DNA of 64,000 nt from Nocardia caishijiensis NBRC 108228 (GCF_001612825.1 NZ_BDBE01000006.1:1-64000); one strand, 5' to 3'. Positions 26,501 to 36,100 are shown, counted from the first letter of the stretch. The notes: generated from the letters alone by a model not told the origin. Numbers and translations: made by a program.

Positions 26501-27042
26501 GGTTCACCGTAACCGCTGATGAGGACGTTGGCCGGTTTCACGTCGCGGTGCAGGATCCCCGCCCGGTGCGCCGATTCGATCGCCGCCGCCAGTTTCACCC
26601 CCGCCCGCAGAGTGTCCTCCCAGGTGAGCGGGCCGCGATCGTGGACGAGACGTTCCAGCGAGCCGCGCGGGCAGTACGGCATCACGATCAGCGGCAGCCC
26701 CGTTCCCGTCACGTCGACCTGCAGAATGTCGACGATGTTCGGGTGCCCCGAGAGCCTGCCCATGGCCTGTTCCTCACGCAGGAACCGCTCGCGGCTCTCC
26801 TGGTCGATCTCCGAGGACAGCACCTTCACCGCGACGACCCGGTCCAGCGCGGGCTGCACCGCCCGATACACCACGCCGAACCCGCCGCGCCCGATCTCCG
26901 CGGCGTCGGTCAACCCCATCGCGTCGAGCTCGGCGACCACGGCCTCGTCGGTCTCGCCCGGCGCGGTGGCCCGCTGCGTATCGATCCCGACCGGCGACGA
27001 TCCGGGTCGCCCATCCTGGATGCGCGTCGGCTCCGGTTCCAT
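23503..27042 (-). CDS. PknK-like serine/threonine kinase fused to a MalT-type AAA/TPR regulator
   Basis: The protein is 1179 residues; the ATG is preceded by AGAGG. The kinase domain spans about residues 40-300: glycine loop IGRGGFGVVYRA, Lys in VVAVKVL, catalytic loop HRDVKPANVL, DFG in LTDFGIAR, then GSPAFTAPEVLRG. A Pro/Ser linker leads to a STAND-type ATPase (P-loop HAPAGFGKSTVATQW near residue 400; VVIVDDWHRVHDP) and helical repeats to the end. I see no LuxR-type helix-turn-helix at the C-terminus. This matches PknK (Rv3080c, about 1110 residues), a cytoplasmic kinase that tunes growth and transcription. It has no membrane helix. The neighbours give no clear substrate. Confidence 0.9.
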   Translation of the reverse strand: MEPEPTRIQDGRPGSSPVGIDTQRATAPGETDEAVVAELDAMGLTDAAEIGRGGFGVVYRAVQPALDRVVAVKVLSSEIDQESRERFLREEQAMGRLSGHPNIVDILQVDVTGTGLPLIVMPYCPRGSLERLVHDRGPLTWEDTLRAGVKLAAAIESAHRAGILHRDVKPANVLISGYGEPQLTDFGIARIPGGFQTSSSLITGSPAFTAPEVLRGHEPTVQSDIYGLGATLFALLTGHAAFERQAGEKVVAQFLRITTQAVPDLRVENFPADVAAAIEKAMAQDPADRPATAYEFGELLREVQRAHGQMPDEMALLVTGDDLAEPPPETLRAVTARRSWPLTLQPAGASVPVPKSTTGTLPPTAATKFRPPTPAREPFPRPRLLDTLRTGGLRRLALIHAPAGFGKSTVATQWRADLAARDIPVAWLGIDQDDDSEIWFLAHLIQAIRRVRPDVGAGLEQVLEERPSDAVAFVIATLIDEIHASDRPVVVIVDDWHRVHDPGVHRAMATLLDNGCHHVRFVVTSRDQSGLPISRLRVRDELVELDAAALRLTESETRQILVERNGFALTDEQVEQIHAATDGWPAAIQLVSLTLRGAADPGQLLVQLAEGGHGMREYLAENVLDTLEPELLEFLMAISVVERVNGSLATLLAEVPDGGALLEQAEQRELFLHRLPHDPEWYRMQPLFAEHLRARLERDHPGRSKGLHRKAARWYAEHQLLRKSVDHALAATDLKLAADLLESGGMDLIDGSRLATLLGSVSKLPMQQVSSRSKLLMAVARANMNLQQSGTARTALGRLSNLLARGSTGGPELAEQRCAATVLEAADRVAHDDTDGVADQLAACLDAPGDLPDWIVSTAANLMSFVRLCEFDFAEATATQDWAAEYHARSKDPLGPVFGLCARAAAAYEELDIATATACFEEAYETARTRAGPRSDAARVAAAMLGEVAYRRGDLGLADRLLDESHQLLTRVGPVDFLVATFVIGARVKAALGDQYTAAARLDEGARVAATNSLARLDAHVRAERSRLGLPPGTGIVIDPSSNGGRRKTGAAALITEARQVAEIRALLTEQRLRADDRAARHARVLYSRVLEQSRPRAELDATLLLAECLAAAGWIGEATNLVLPILRTCADLGWTRPLLDAGPGVVGLLHVLRTQAHDTAQHPILDGMPGHFLDELLT

Positions 27043-27174
27043 GTGACCACCTCTCGATTCGAAATGGCGTCACCGGTCTTACATATCCAAGCTAGCGCGA
27101 TCCGGCATCGAACGGGTGGAGATTCGATGCTGTGGCGACAACGGATGGTTGGTGTCGGCGCAGCGCGGGGGCGA

Positions 27175-27450
27175 TCACCTGGGTGCGCTGAAGTTGTTGT
27201 CCGAGACCAGCACCAAGGTCCGTTCGCCGGAGGTGAGCCGAGGACCGCACGTCATGACCTCGATGTTCGCCCTCGGCGAAGGCGCGTTCCACGACAAAGA
27301 AGCCGGTGAGGTCGACGGCCGGGATCACGGTGACGCCGTTGCTCGCCCGGCCCGGCTCCGAGTCGGCGAAGCCGAATTCGAGTTGGTACGGGTACCAGGC
27401 GAGGATCGGGCCGTCCGGTCGACGCGACGGCACGACCCGGGCGGACAGGA
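27175..27450 (-). pseudogene. 3' remnant of a phytase-like esterase gene with a frameshift
   Basis: In the 469-bp gap after the kinase start, one minus-strand frame (about 27450 down to 27276) reads PDGPILAWYPYQLEFGFAD, then GFFVVERAFAEG. After a one-base shift the next frame continues NIEVMTCGPRLTSGERTLVL, then VSDNNFSAPR and a TGA at 27175-27177. Both parts match the C-terminal end of the esterase-like phytase family (PF13449), whose members end in a CGPRL...RTLVLVSDDNF pattern. The N-terminal two thirds are absent; the next gene starts at 27512. This is a decayed fragment. The frameshift position near 27276 is approximate. Confidence 0.65.
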
Positions 27451-27511
27451 TCGGTCGGTAAGCTCGAGGCAGGCTCGGGCGGGGTCGCCGCCCGTGGGAG
27501 GGGGAGCTGGA

Positions 27512-28255
27512 ATGACGTATCCACCGGAACAACAGGATCCGGAACCGTGGGGGCAGCCGTCGAAGGAGACGGCGTATCCGCAGTTCCCACAGGAGATCCC
27601 GCCGCTCGCACCGCCGCCGCGCAATTCCGGTTCCGCGTGGATCGTCATCGCACTGGTGGTGGTCGCCGGGCTCGTCGGTGGCACAGGTCTGCTGGTGTGG
27701 GCGGGAAACGATGGCGTCGCCGGTTCGGCGGTCGCGGCGTCGGCGACGGACGTGCCGTCGACCCGCAAGACAACGACCACGGAAAAACCACCGTCGAAAG
27801 CCGGTGAGCGGCTGAGCTATACCGATTACGAAGGGCCGTGGGACTTCAAATTCGACAATGTCGAATTGCACGCGGACTGGGTGGACGGGCGCGACCACAC
27901 CAGCTGCGCGCCCATCGAGAACGACGGAAAACTCACCCAGCTCGGATGTCGGTACGCCGCCGAAATGGTGTTGTCCGCCGAGGGCGGCGGCATCAAGTTC
28001 ACCCAGTTCATTCTCGCGATGCCGAACGAAGCCGCCGCCGAGGCCGCCGCCGACAAGATCGAGGACAAGGACTTCGACCTGCGCCCCGGCAGCTACATCA
28101 AGGATTTCGCGACCGGCAAATGGCGCGCGGGTGCACAGGCCGAATTCGTGGTGATCACCCTGGCGACCGCCACCTCGGCGGTCGACGAGGCGACCGTCGA
28201 CAAATACCTGCGCTACCGCCACACCGACATCATCACGGCCATCCTGTTCCGGTAG
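27512..28255 (+). CDS. Membrane-anchored protein with extracytoplasmic C-terminal domain
   Basis: The protein is 247 residues from an ATG with GGAGGGGGAG just upstream. A cytoplasmic Pro-rich N-terminus of about 37 residues precedes one membrane helix (AWIVIALVVVAGLVGGTGLL). A Thr-rich spacer follows, and then an outside domain of about 170 residues with two cysteines about 16 residues apart (TSCAPI and LGCRY) that may form a disulphide. The same plan is seen in the gene at 46903, although the sequences are only loosely alike. No family recognised. Part of its promoter region overlies the esterase remnant. Confidence 0.8.
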   Translation: MTYPPEQQDPEPWGQPSKETAYPQFPQEIPPLAPPPRNSGSAWIVIALVVVAGLVGGTGLLVWAGNDGVAGSAVAASATDVPSTRKTTTTEKPPSKAGERLSYTDYEGPWDFKFDNVELHADWVDGRDHTSCAPIENDGKLTQLGCRYAAEMVLSAEGGGIKFTQFILAMPNEAAAEAAADKIEDKDFDLRPGSYIKDFATGKWRAGAQAEFVVITLATATSAVDEATVDKYLRYRHTDIITAILFR

Positions 28256-28382
28256 AAACCCCGCTCTTGCGCACCCCTGGCGCGAGGCGAAGGATGAGAT
28301 TCTCGATGGGTGCGGCCGTGGGCCGGGCACGACACGGTGGACAACGACTGACAGCTCATCACCCGATTCGAAGTGAGATGTC

Positions 28383-28748
28383 ATGTCCACGCTCATCCGC
28401 ATGAACTTCGACGCGCCCGAGGAAACCCGGCCGTTCGAACAGAACAAGGGTCGACTCGACCTGGTCAACACCGAAGCGGGCCCGGTCGGGCGGGCCGTCT
28501 TCGAACCCGGCTGGCGCTGGAGCGACCACGTGAAGCCGATCGCAGGCACCGACAGCTGCCAGGCACCCCACATCGGCTACTGCCTGTCGGGCAGGCTCGT
28601 CGTCGTCATGGACAACGGCGACCAGCAGGAATACGGCCCGGGCGATGTCATGGTGGTCCCCCCGGGCCACGACGCCTGGGTCGTCGGCGACGAACCCTGC
28701 GTCATGCTCGACTGGCAGGGCTACGCCGACTACGCCAAGCCCCACTGA
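28383..28748 (+). CDS. Cupin-domain protein
   Basis: The protein is 121 residues. A single cupin barrel has PHIGYCLSGRLVVVMDNGDQ and YGPGDVMVVPPGHDAWVVGD, the two conserved cupin motifs. The first motif has only one His (PHIGY) in place of the metal-binding HxH, so metal binding is uncertain. It is cytoplasmic with no signal. A perfect 12-bp stem-loop follows at 28761. Function unknown. Confidence 0.85.
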   Translation: MSTLIRMNFDAPEETRPFEQNKGRLDLVNTEAGPVGRAVFEPGWRWSDHVKPIAGTDSCQAPHIGYCLSGRLVVVMDNGDQQEYGPGDVMVVPPGHDAWVVGDEPCVMLDWQGYADYAKPH

Positions 28749-28760
28749 GCGTCAGCCTGG

Positions 28761-28788
28761 CGCCGGTCACCTCAGCAGGTGACCGGCG
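28761..28788. terminator. terminator hairpin after the cupin gene
   Basis: Perfect 12-bp arms (28761-28772, 28777-28788) with a CAGC tetraloop, 12 nt after the stop codon. No strong U-tract. Confidence 0.7.
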
Positions 28789-28885
28789 TCAAGCTGCGAA
28801 CAGCGGCTAGGGTTCCGATACGCAAAAGGATGGTTGCGGCACCGGCCACCGCCGGACGCTCCGATTTGGCGACACGCAGGTCCAA

Positions 28886-29335
28886 CTAGGGTTCAGGGAC
28901 CGGACCGAAGTCGGTGTCGATCGGCTTCGTCAGCTGCTCGACAAGTTGCGGATCGGCATAGACGTAGGCAGTGTTGCGCCACTCGTGGACGACTCGGTTC
29001 AGCGAAGACCACTCTCCGAGTTCCGCCGAGGCCTGGAAGGCCCGTGCGAAATCGCGCACGAACTCGCTCTTCGCATCGGTGGGCAGATGATCGCTCCACG
29101 GGTACTCATCGAGCAGCGCTCGGGCCACCGCGTCGTGCGGCACTTGTCGGAGAACGCTACGCAAGGCGCGCGCTGCGAAGACCGCTCCCGCCGTTTGTCC
29201 GTGCAGACGGTCCTCACGTGTCAGCAAGAGAGTCGCGCCGTCGCGGCGCCGCACCCGCACGTCTCCCACGTCGGCCAGCCGCGCTACCTGCTTCGGATCG
29301 CGCTGTAGCTCGCTCCACTGCACTTCGGTGATCAT
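28886..29335 (-). CDS. Phd-like antitoxin-type protein without a visible toxin
   Basis: The protein is 149 residues. The first 50 (WSELQRDPKQVARLADVGD, then VRRRDGATLLLTREDR) resemble the Phd/YefM DNA-binding half of an antitoxin. The remaining 100 residues are an unrecognised helical domain (EYPWSDHLPTDAKSEFV, EWSSLNRVVHEWRNTAYVYA) with no similarity to the usual acidic tail. A perfect inverted repeat lies 28 bp upstream. No toxin gene is adjacent on either strand, so it may be an orphan regulator or part of a one-gene system. Confidence 0.7.
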   Translation of the reverse strand: MITEVQWSELQRDPKQVARLADVGDVRVRRRDGATLLLTREDRLHGQTAGAVFAARALRSVLRQVPHDAVARALLDEYPWSDHLPTDAKSEFVRDFARAFQASAELGEWSSLNRVVHEWRNTAYVYADPQLVEQLTKPIDTDFGPVPEP

Positions 29336-29362
29336 CCGCCTGCCTCAGCTACAGAGCTTGGT

Positions 29363-29382
29363 CTTCTGAAGATTTTCAGAAG
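29363..29382. promoter_or_regulatory. operator candidate for the Phd-like gene
   Basis: CTTCTGAA-GATT-TTCAGAAG is a perfect 8-bp dyad, 28 bp upstream of the Phd-like start codon. It is the likely autorepressor site. Confidence 0.6.
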
Positions 29383-29419
29383 TCAGATTCGAGTATGGCC
29401 TATCGTCGAGGCGGAAACG

Positions 29420-29460
29420 CCGACAGCCCCGGCTCGCGGGTGGCGAGGCGGGGCTGTCGG
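29420..29460. terminator. fadB terminator
   Basis: Perfect 12-bp outer arms (29420-29431, 29449-29460) enclose an inner CTCGC-GGGTG-GCGAG stem. The structure is very stable and lies 34 nt after the fadB stop. Confidence 0.75.
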
Positions 29461-29493
29461 GGTCAGCAGCGCGTGGTCAGCGCTGGTGATGAC

Positions 29494-31644
29494 TTACTTG
29501 CGCAGCGAGGCCGGGACCTCGAAGCGGGGGCCGAACTTCTTGGCCAGTTCGTCGGCGCGGGCCACGAAGGCCTCCTGGCCACCGGGGTAGCCGACGATGA
29601 ACTGGTGCACGCCACCGGTCCAGGCCGGGAAGCCGATGCCGAAGATCGAGCCGATGTTCGCGTCGGCGGTGCTGGTGAGCACGCCTTCGTCGAAGCACTT
29701 CTGGGTCTCGATCGCCTCGGCGAACATCATCCGGTCCTTGAGGTCCTGGAAGGTCACGCCCTCCGGGAGCTCACGGCTGGTGTTGAAGAGCGAGCGCAGC
29801 TCGTCCCACAGACCGGTGGCCTTGCCGTCCACGTAGTCGTAGAAACCGGCGCCGCCCGCCTTGCCCTTGCGGTCGAACTCGCCGACCAGCTTGTCGAGCA
29901 CCTTGGCGGTGGTCTCCGCGGCGGCGTTCAGCTCGCCACCGGCGGCCGTGATGGCGTCGGCGGTCTCCTTGTAGATCTTCTGCATGGTGGTGAAGTTCAG
30001 CTCGTCGCTGAGCTTCAGCGGCGCGGCCGGGTAGCCCGCCTGCAGACCGGCCTGCTCGACCGTGGACGGGTCGACGCCCTCGGCGACCATGGAGATGGCC
30101 TCGTTGATGAAGGTGCCGATCACGCGCGAGGTGAAGAAGCCGCGGCTGTCGTTGACGACGATCGGGGTCTTCTTGATGGCGAGGGTGTAGTCGTACACCC
30201 GGGCCAGCGCCTCGTCGGAGGTGTTCTCGCCCTTGATGATCTCCACCAGCGGCATCTTGTCCACGGGGGAGAAGAAGTGGATACCGATGAAGTCCTCGGA
30301 CCGCTTCACACCCTCCGAGAGCAGGGTGATGGGCAGGGTCGAGGTGTTCGAGCCGAGCAGCGCGTCGGCGTCGACGATGTCCTCGATCTCCTGGAAGACC
30401 TTGTTCTTGAGGTCGGGGTTCTCGAACACGGCCTCGATCACGAAGTCGACGCCCTTGAAGTCGGCGGCGTCCGCGGTCGGGGTGATGCGAGCCAGCAGCG
30501 CGTCGGACTTCTCCTGGGTGGTCTTGCCACGGGAGAGGGCCTTCTTCTCGATGGCCTCCGAGTACGCCTTGCCCTTCTCGGCGGCGGCGAGCTCGACGTC
30601 CTTGAGCACGACCTCGTACCCGGCCTTGGCCGAGACGTAGGCGATGCCCGCGCCCATCATGCCCGCGCCGATGACGCCGATCTTCTTGATCTCACGCTTG
30701 GGCACGTCCTTCGGACGCGAACCGCCACCGTTGATGTGGTTCAGGTCGAAGAAGAACGCCTGGATCATGTTCTTCGCGACCGGGCCGGTGAGCAGGCTCG
30801 TGAAGTAACGGCCCTCGATGGTCAGCGCGTTGTCGATGTCGACCTGCGCGCCCTCGACCGCCGCGGCCATGATGGCACGCGGGGCGGGCATGTTGGTGCC
30901 CTTGATCTGCTTGCGCAGGTTGGCCGGGAACGCGGGCAGGTTCGCCGCGAAGGCCGGGGTGGACGGGGTGCCACCGGGGATCTTGAAGCCCTTCTTGTCC
31001 CACGGCTGAGCGGCCTCGGGGTTGGCCGCGATCCACGCCTTGGCGGCGGGCAGCAGCTCCTCGACCGAGGAAACGACCTCGTCGATCAGGCCGATTTCCT
31101 TGGCCTTGGTGACGCGGTGCCGCTGACCCTGCAGCAGCACCTGCATCAGCGCGCCCTGCAGACCGAGCATGCGCACGGTGCGGGTCACGCCGCCGCCACC
31201 GGGCAGCAGGCCCAGGGAGACCTCGGGCAGGCCGATGGCCGAACCCTTGACGTCGGCCGCGACGCGGTAGTGGGTCGCCAGCGCGATCTCCAGGCCACCG
31301 CCGAGGGCGGCGCCGTTGATGGCGGCGACGACCGGCTTGCCGAGCTGCTCGAGGCGACGCAGCGGCGCCTTGACGCCCTCGAGCATCTTGACGACCTCGG
31401 CCGCGTCATCCGGGCCGACCTTCAGCATGTTCTTCAGGTCGCCACCGGCGAAGAAGGTCTTCTTGCCGGAGGTGATGACGACACCGGTGATGTCGTCCTT
31501 CTCCGCCTCCAGGCGGTCCACGGTCGCGGCCATCGAGGAGATGTACGCGTCGTTCATGGTGTTGGCGCCCTGGCTGGGGTCGTCGATCGTGAGGACGACC
31601 ACGCCGTCGGCGTCCTTCTCCCAGCCGATGATGTTGTCAGTCAT
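29494..31644 (-). CDS. fadB: Multifunctional enoyl-CoA hydratase/3-hydroxyacyl-CoA dehydrogenase
   Basis: The protein is 716 residues from an ATG with AGGAGAG upstream; earlier in-frame starts lack this. The crotonase domain covers residues 1 to about 190, with the oxyanion segments SGKKTFFAGGDLKNM and GAALGGGLEIALA. After a linker comes the NAD-binding dehydrogenase domain (KIGVIGAGMMGAGIA near residue 325, then the IGIHFFSPVDKMPLVEIIKG core) and a C-terminal dimerisation helix. It performs the second and third steps of fatty acid beta-oxidation in the cytosol. The thiolase gene fadA lies upstream in the same orientation with a 113-bp gap that holds a dispersed repeat. Confidence 0.95.
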   Translation of the reverse strand: MTDNIIGWEKDADGVVVLTIDDPSQGANTMNDAYISSMAATVDRLEAEKDDITGVVITSGKKTFFAGGDLKNMLKVGPDDAAEVVKMLEGVKAPLRRLEQLGKPVVAAINGAALGGGLEIALATHYRVAADVKGSAIGLPEVSLGLLPGGGGVTRTVRMLGLQGALMQVLLQGQRHRVTKAKEIGLIDEVVSSVEELLPAAKAWIAANPEAAQPWDKKGFKIPGGTPSTPAFAANLPAFPANLRKQIKGTNMPAPRAIMAAAVEGAQVDIDNALTIEGRYFTSLLTGPVAKNMIQAFFFDLNHINGGGSRPKDVPKREIKKIGVIGAGMMGAGIAYVSAKAGYEVVLKDVELAAAEKGKAYSEAIEKKALSRGKTTQEKSDALLARITPTADAADFKGVDFVIEAVFENPDLKNKVFQEIEDIVDADALLGSNTSTLPITLLSEGVKRSEDFIGIHFFSPVDKMPLVEIIKGENTSDEALARVYDYTLAIKKTPIVVNDSRGFFTSRVIGTFINEAISMVAEGVDPSTVEQAGLQAGYPAAPLKLSDELNFTTMQKIYKETADAITAAGGELNAAAETTAKVLDKLVGEFDRKGKAGGAGFYDYVDGKATGLWDELRSLFNTSRELPEGVTFQDLKDRMMFAEAIETQKCFDEGVLTSTADANIGSIFGIGFPAWTGGVHQFIVGYPGGQEAFVARADELAKKFGPRFEVPASLRK

Positions 31645-31699
31645 AGTTTTTCGTTCTCTCCTATGAGAAGTGGCTGTATCAACTGCGCCGCTCACTTGG

Positions 31700-31732
31700 C
31701 CCTGCGTGGTTACGCAAGCTGCCGCCTCCGGG
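31700..31732 (+). repeat. 33-bp dispersed repeat, copy 2
   Basis: Matches 8805-8837 in inverted orientation at 32 of 33 bases. Located between fadA and fadB. Confidence 0.7.
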
Positions 31733-31757
31733 CCTAGCGATCACGGCGCGCCGGGGA

Positions 31758-32972
31758 TCAGACGCGCTCGATGATGGTGGCGACACCCATGCCGCCGCCG
31801 ATGCACAGGGTGACCAGGCCGTAGCGCGCGTTGCGGCGCTCCAGCTCGTCGACCACGGTGCCGGTGATCATCGCGCCGGTAGCGCCGAGCGGGTGGCCCA
31901 TGGCGATCGCGCCGCCGTTGACGTTCAGCTTCTCGTCCGGGACGTTCAGGTCCTTCTGGAACTTCAGCACCACGGAGGCGAACGCCTCGTTGATCTCGAC
32001 GAGGTCCATGTCCTCGATCGTCAGACCGGCGCGGTCCAGGGCCTTCTTCGCGGCCGGGGTCGGGCCGGTCAGCATGATGGTCGAGTCGGCGCCGGAGGTC
32101 GCGGTCGAGACGATGCGCGCCTTCGGGGTCAGACCCGAGTTCTTGCCCGCCTCCTCGGAGCCGATCAGCACCAGGGCGGCGCCGTCGACGATGCCCGAGC
32201 TGTTGCCACCGTGGTGAACGTGGTTGATCTTCTCGATGTAGGTGTACTTCTGCAGCGCGACGGCGTCGAAGCCACCCATCTCACCGATACCGGCGAAGGA
32301 GGGGTTCAGCTTGCCCAGGTCGGCGGCGGTGGTGCCGGGACGCATGTGCTCGTCGTTGTCCAGCACGACCAGGCCGTTGACGTCCTTGACCGGGACGATC
32401 GACTTGGCGAAGTAGCCGCCGGTGGTGGCCTTGGCGGCCAGCTCCTGCGAACGCACCGCGTAGGCGTCGACGTCGTCGCGGGAGAAGCCCTCGATGGTGG
32501 CGATCAGGTCGGCCGAGATGCCCTGCGGCACGAAGTAGCCGTCGTAGTTGGTGGCCGGGTCAAGCGCCCAGGCGCCGCCGTCGGAGCCCATCGGCACGCG
32601 CGACATGGACTCGACGCCACCGGCGATGACGAGGTCGTCGAAGCCGGAGCGCACCTTCTGCGCGGCCAGGTTCACGGCCTCGAGGCCGGAGGCACAGAAG
32701 CGGTTGAGCTGGAAGCCACCGACGGTGTCGGGCAGACCGGCGATGGTGACCGCGGTGCGGGCGATGTCCATGCCCTGGTCACCGACCGGGGTGACGACGC
32801 CGAGGATCAGGTCCGAGATCTGGTCCTCGTCGAGGTTGGGGAAGCGGCCACGCAGCTCCTGGATCAGACCAACAGTCAGATCGATCGGCTTGACCGAGTG
32901 CAGCGAGCCGTTCTTCTTGCCGCGGCCGCGCGGAGTGCGGATGGCCTCGTAGATGTAGGCCTCTGTGGTCAT
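31758..32972 (-). CDS. fadA: Acetyl-CoA C-acetyltransferase (thiolase)
   Basis: The protein is 404 residues from an ATG with GGAAGGAAA upstream. The acylated Cys is in [14 protein letters not shown] near residue 94. The second active-site set is [15 protein letters not shown] and the third [13 protein letters not shown] at the C-terminus. Together these define a degradative thiolase. It completes beta-oxidation with FadB, directly downstream in the same direction. I saw no clear stem-loop between the two genes, so co-transcription is likely. Confidence 0.95.
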   Translation of the reverse strand: MTTEAYIYEAIRTPRGRGKKNGSLHSVKPIDLTVGLIQELRGRFPNLDEDQISDLILGVVTPVGDQGMDIARTAVTIAGLPDTVGGFQLNRFCASGLEAVNLAAQKVRSGFDDLVIAGGVESMSRVPMGSDGGAWALDPATNYDGYFVPQGISADLIATIEGFSRDDVDAYAVRSQELAAKATTGGYFAKSIVPVKDVNGLVVLDNDEHMRPGTTAADLGKLNPSFAGIGEMGGFDAVALQKYTYIEKINHVHHGGNSSGIVDGAALVLIGSEEAGKNSGLTPKARIVSTATSGADSTIMLTGPTPAAKKALDRAGLTIEDMDLVEINEAFASVVLKFQKDLNVPDEKLNVNGGAIAMGHPLGATGAMITGTVVDELERRNARYGLVTLCIGGGMGVATIIERV

Positions 32973-33161
32973 ATCGGAGTGTTTCCTTCCTTGGGGTGCG
33001 GTGGCCGCACGAACGCCACGACCAATCGTCTTCGACGCCGTACAAATCCGGCAAGCACCAGCGGAGCATAGAACCATGCCCATCCGGTGTTCCCGGCCAC
33101 CCGTTCATACTACCGTGGTGTGCGAACTCCGGTTAACTTAACGCGGTAAGGACGGTGGCTG

Positions 33162-36100
33162 TCAACCATCCAGAGACTTTGCGCCGAGCTCGCTGCGCAG
33201 CAACGCCAGGGCGACCTCGTCCGGGTCCTGTCGGTCGCCGGGAGCCACCGGAACCGCGGCGGCGGCCAGCATCTCCTGCTCCTCCTCCGGGGTCGGCGGG
33301 GCCGGGATGCCGGGCGCTGGGCGCGGGGCGCGGTCCGACTCGCCACCGGAACGGGCCGGATCGGCGGCATAACTGTCCTGCGGACCCGGGTCGTCGGGCA
33401 GGTCGGGGAAGTCGGGCGGCGGAATGTCGTCATCGGGCTTGTCGGCGCGCGGCCGACCACCCTTGGCCTGGCTCGGCCGGGAGAACTGCGGCCGCCCGGC
33501 GGGCTTGCTCTCCGCCGGACCCGCCGTGTTCTTGGCCTTGGGCGCCGGGCGCGCCGCCGGGGCGCCGGTCTCCCAGCGCACATCCAGTTCCCGCCCGACC
33601 ACGGCCCGGACGGCCGACCGCACCGACTCGATATTGCGCGGATCGGACAGTCGCTGGGCCAACGGAGCGCTCTGATGCGCGAAAACGATCGTCTGTCCCT
33701 CCACCCGGGACACCGCCGCCCCCGACATCAGCGCATGCAAGGTGAGTCCGAACTCACGCACCTTCGCCTTGATGTCGAGCCACGCCGCGTCGACAACAGC
33801 GAGCAGATCCTCCGACGGCACGCCTGCCTGATCCCGAGGTGCCGCCTCGGGCCGCTCCGCCGGTGTACCGCTGGGCGCCGATAGCGCGTCGTCTTGCCGA
33901 GAATGGGCCCCCGGCACATCACCGACACGTGCGGGCGAATCGCCCTCCCCGGCGTCACCGACGTACGCGGCGGGACCGTTGGCTTGCTGAGCGCGGTCAC
34001 CCTGCGACGCACCGACGTGCTCCGACCCGGACGAGCTGCCGACCTGTCGTGCGCTTTCCTCGGGGCCAACCGTTCCACCACGCGAATCGCCCTGCGGCGA
34101 GGGCACTTCCATACCGCGGTTGGGTGTGTCGAATTCGTCCGCCGAGGCACCGGACCTGTTCGCACCTTGCCGACCGGCCGTGGACACCGAGTCGACCGAC
34201 TGCGGGGCCACACCCTGGACGGTTACGTCGGACCGGTCCGCATCAGACATCTGCGACTGAACAAAGTCACCCTGCTCGTCACCGCGCACCGAGGACCCGA
34301 CGGATTCGGTACCCGACGGCGCTTGCGCCGCGGACGGACCCCGACGCGCCTGCGCCGGATTCTGCGACTCGGCCGCCGAGCTCTGCTGAGTGGCCAGGTC
34401 CTGGTCTGTCGCCGAGCCTTCGTGCGGGGCTGAACTCTGGTGCGCCACCGAACCCTGGTGCGCCGAATCCTGGTGCGCCACCGAACCCTCGCGCGCCGAA
34501 CCCTGGTGCGTCACCGAACCCTGGTGCGCCGCCGAGCCCTGGTGCGTCACCGAACCTTCCCGCGCCGCCGAACCCAGGCGGGCGGTCTGGCTCTGCTCGA
34601 CAGGCTGTGCGTGTCCCGAAGCCGCTTGTGCCGCCGCTGCCTGCGACTGCGTCACGGCATCACGCTCCGCACCTCGTGAGGCAGCGGCCCGCTCGTTGTC
34701 CCGCGATGGGTTGTGGGGTGCCGAGCCGTGTGCCCCGAGCGCGTTCGGCGCTGGAGTCGGGTCGGCGGTCGACGGTTGCGGGCGCACGGCCGGATCAGCG
34801 GACTGAGCCTGCGGGTGCGGGCCGCCACCACGCCCGGCGGCTTCCCCGTCGGCGGGCGGGCTCTGCGGACGCGAGGCACGGCCACCATCCGCAGCGGCAA
34901 CACCGGACTCCCGAGCACCGATCTCGGGGGCGTGCGCCCCTGACTTCCTGGCCACTTCCTCGGTGGCGGATGCGCCAGAGGTCCTCGCAGCGGATTCCCG
35001 AGCATCCGACGCGCCGGGCACCCTCGCAGCAGGCTCCCCGGGAGCAAGCGCGCCGGGCACCCTCGCAGCAGGTTCTCCGGTGGCGGATGCCGCGGACTTT
35101 CGGGCCGCGGCTTCCTTTTCGGCCCTGGCCGCAGCGAGGATCTCCGCGGCTTGGCGGCGACCCTCGGCGGTTGAACCCTGCGAACCGGACGACGCGGGTG
35201 CGGGTGCGTCGACCGGGGGGCGGGTGGGCGCGTCGCCGGTGGGACGCGCGGAAGGGACTGTCCCACCGGCGAATCCGCGTTCCAGGCGTTCGAGGCGCTG
35301 GAGGGTCGCGGATTCGGTGTCGGAGACCGACGGGAGGAGCATGCGGGCGCAGACGACCTCGAGCAGGAGGCGGGGGGCGGTGGCGCCGCGCATCTCGCCG
35401 AGGCCTTCGTGCAGGAGTTCGGCGTAGCGGGTGAGGGTGGCGGGGCCGATGCGTTCGGCCTGGTCGCGCATGCGCTCGAGGACGTCGCCCGGGCCCGCGA
35501 CGAGGCCGCGTTCGGCGGCGTCGGGGACAGCGCGGAGCAGGATCAGGTCGCGCAGGCGTTCGAGCAGGTCGACGGCGAATCGGCGCGGATCGTGCCCGGC
35601 CTCCATCACCTGGTCGATCGTGCCGAACAGGGCCGCGCCGTCGTCGGTGGCGAGCGCGTCGACGGCGTGGTCGATCAGGGCCACATCGGTGACACCGAGC
35701 AGCGACACCGCCCGCGAATAGGTGACACCGTCGGGCCCGGCACCGGCGAGCAGCTGATCGAGCACGCTCAGGCTGTCGCGCGGCGAACCCCCACCGGCCC
35801 GGATGACCAGCGGATACACCGCCTCCTCCACCGGCACGTGCTCCTGCTCGCAGATCTTGCCGAGCAGCCCGCGCATGGTGGCGGGCGGCAGCAACCGGAA
35901 CGGGTAGTGGTGCGTGCGCGAGCGGATGGTCGGCAGCACCTTGTCGGGTTCGGTGGTGGCGAAGATGAAGATCAGGTGGGCCGGCGGTTCCTCGACGATC
36001 TTGAGCAGCGCGTTGAAACCGGCCGTGGTGACCATGTGCGCCTCGTCGACGATGAACACGCGGTAGCGCGACTCGGCGGGCGCGTAGAACGCGCGATCGC

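Noticed and set aside
23527..27309. 1260-codon open frame opposite the PknK-like gene
   Set aside because: Antisense to a gene with full kinase and STAND motifs. The composition is that of a shadow frame; the only real signal nearby is the esterase remnant on the same strand as the kinase.
29395..31737. 780-codon open frame opposite fadB
   Set aside because: Shadow frame; no motif and no ribosome site.
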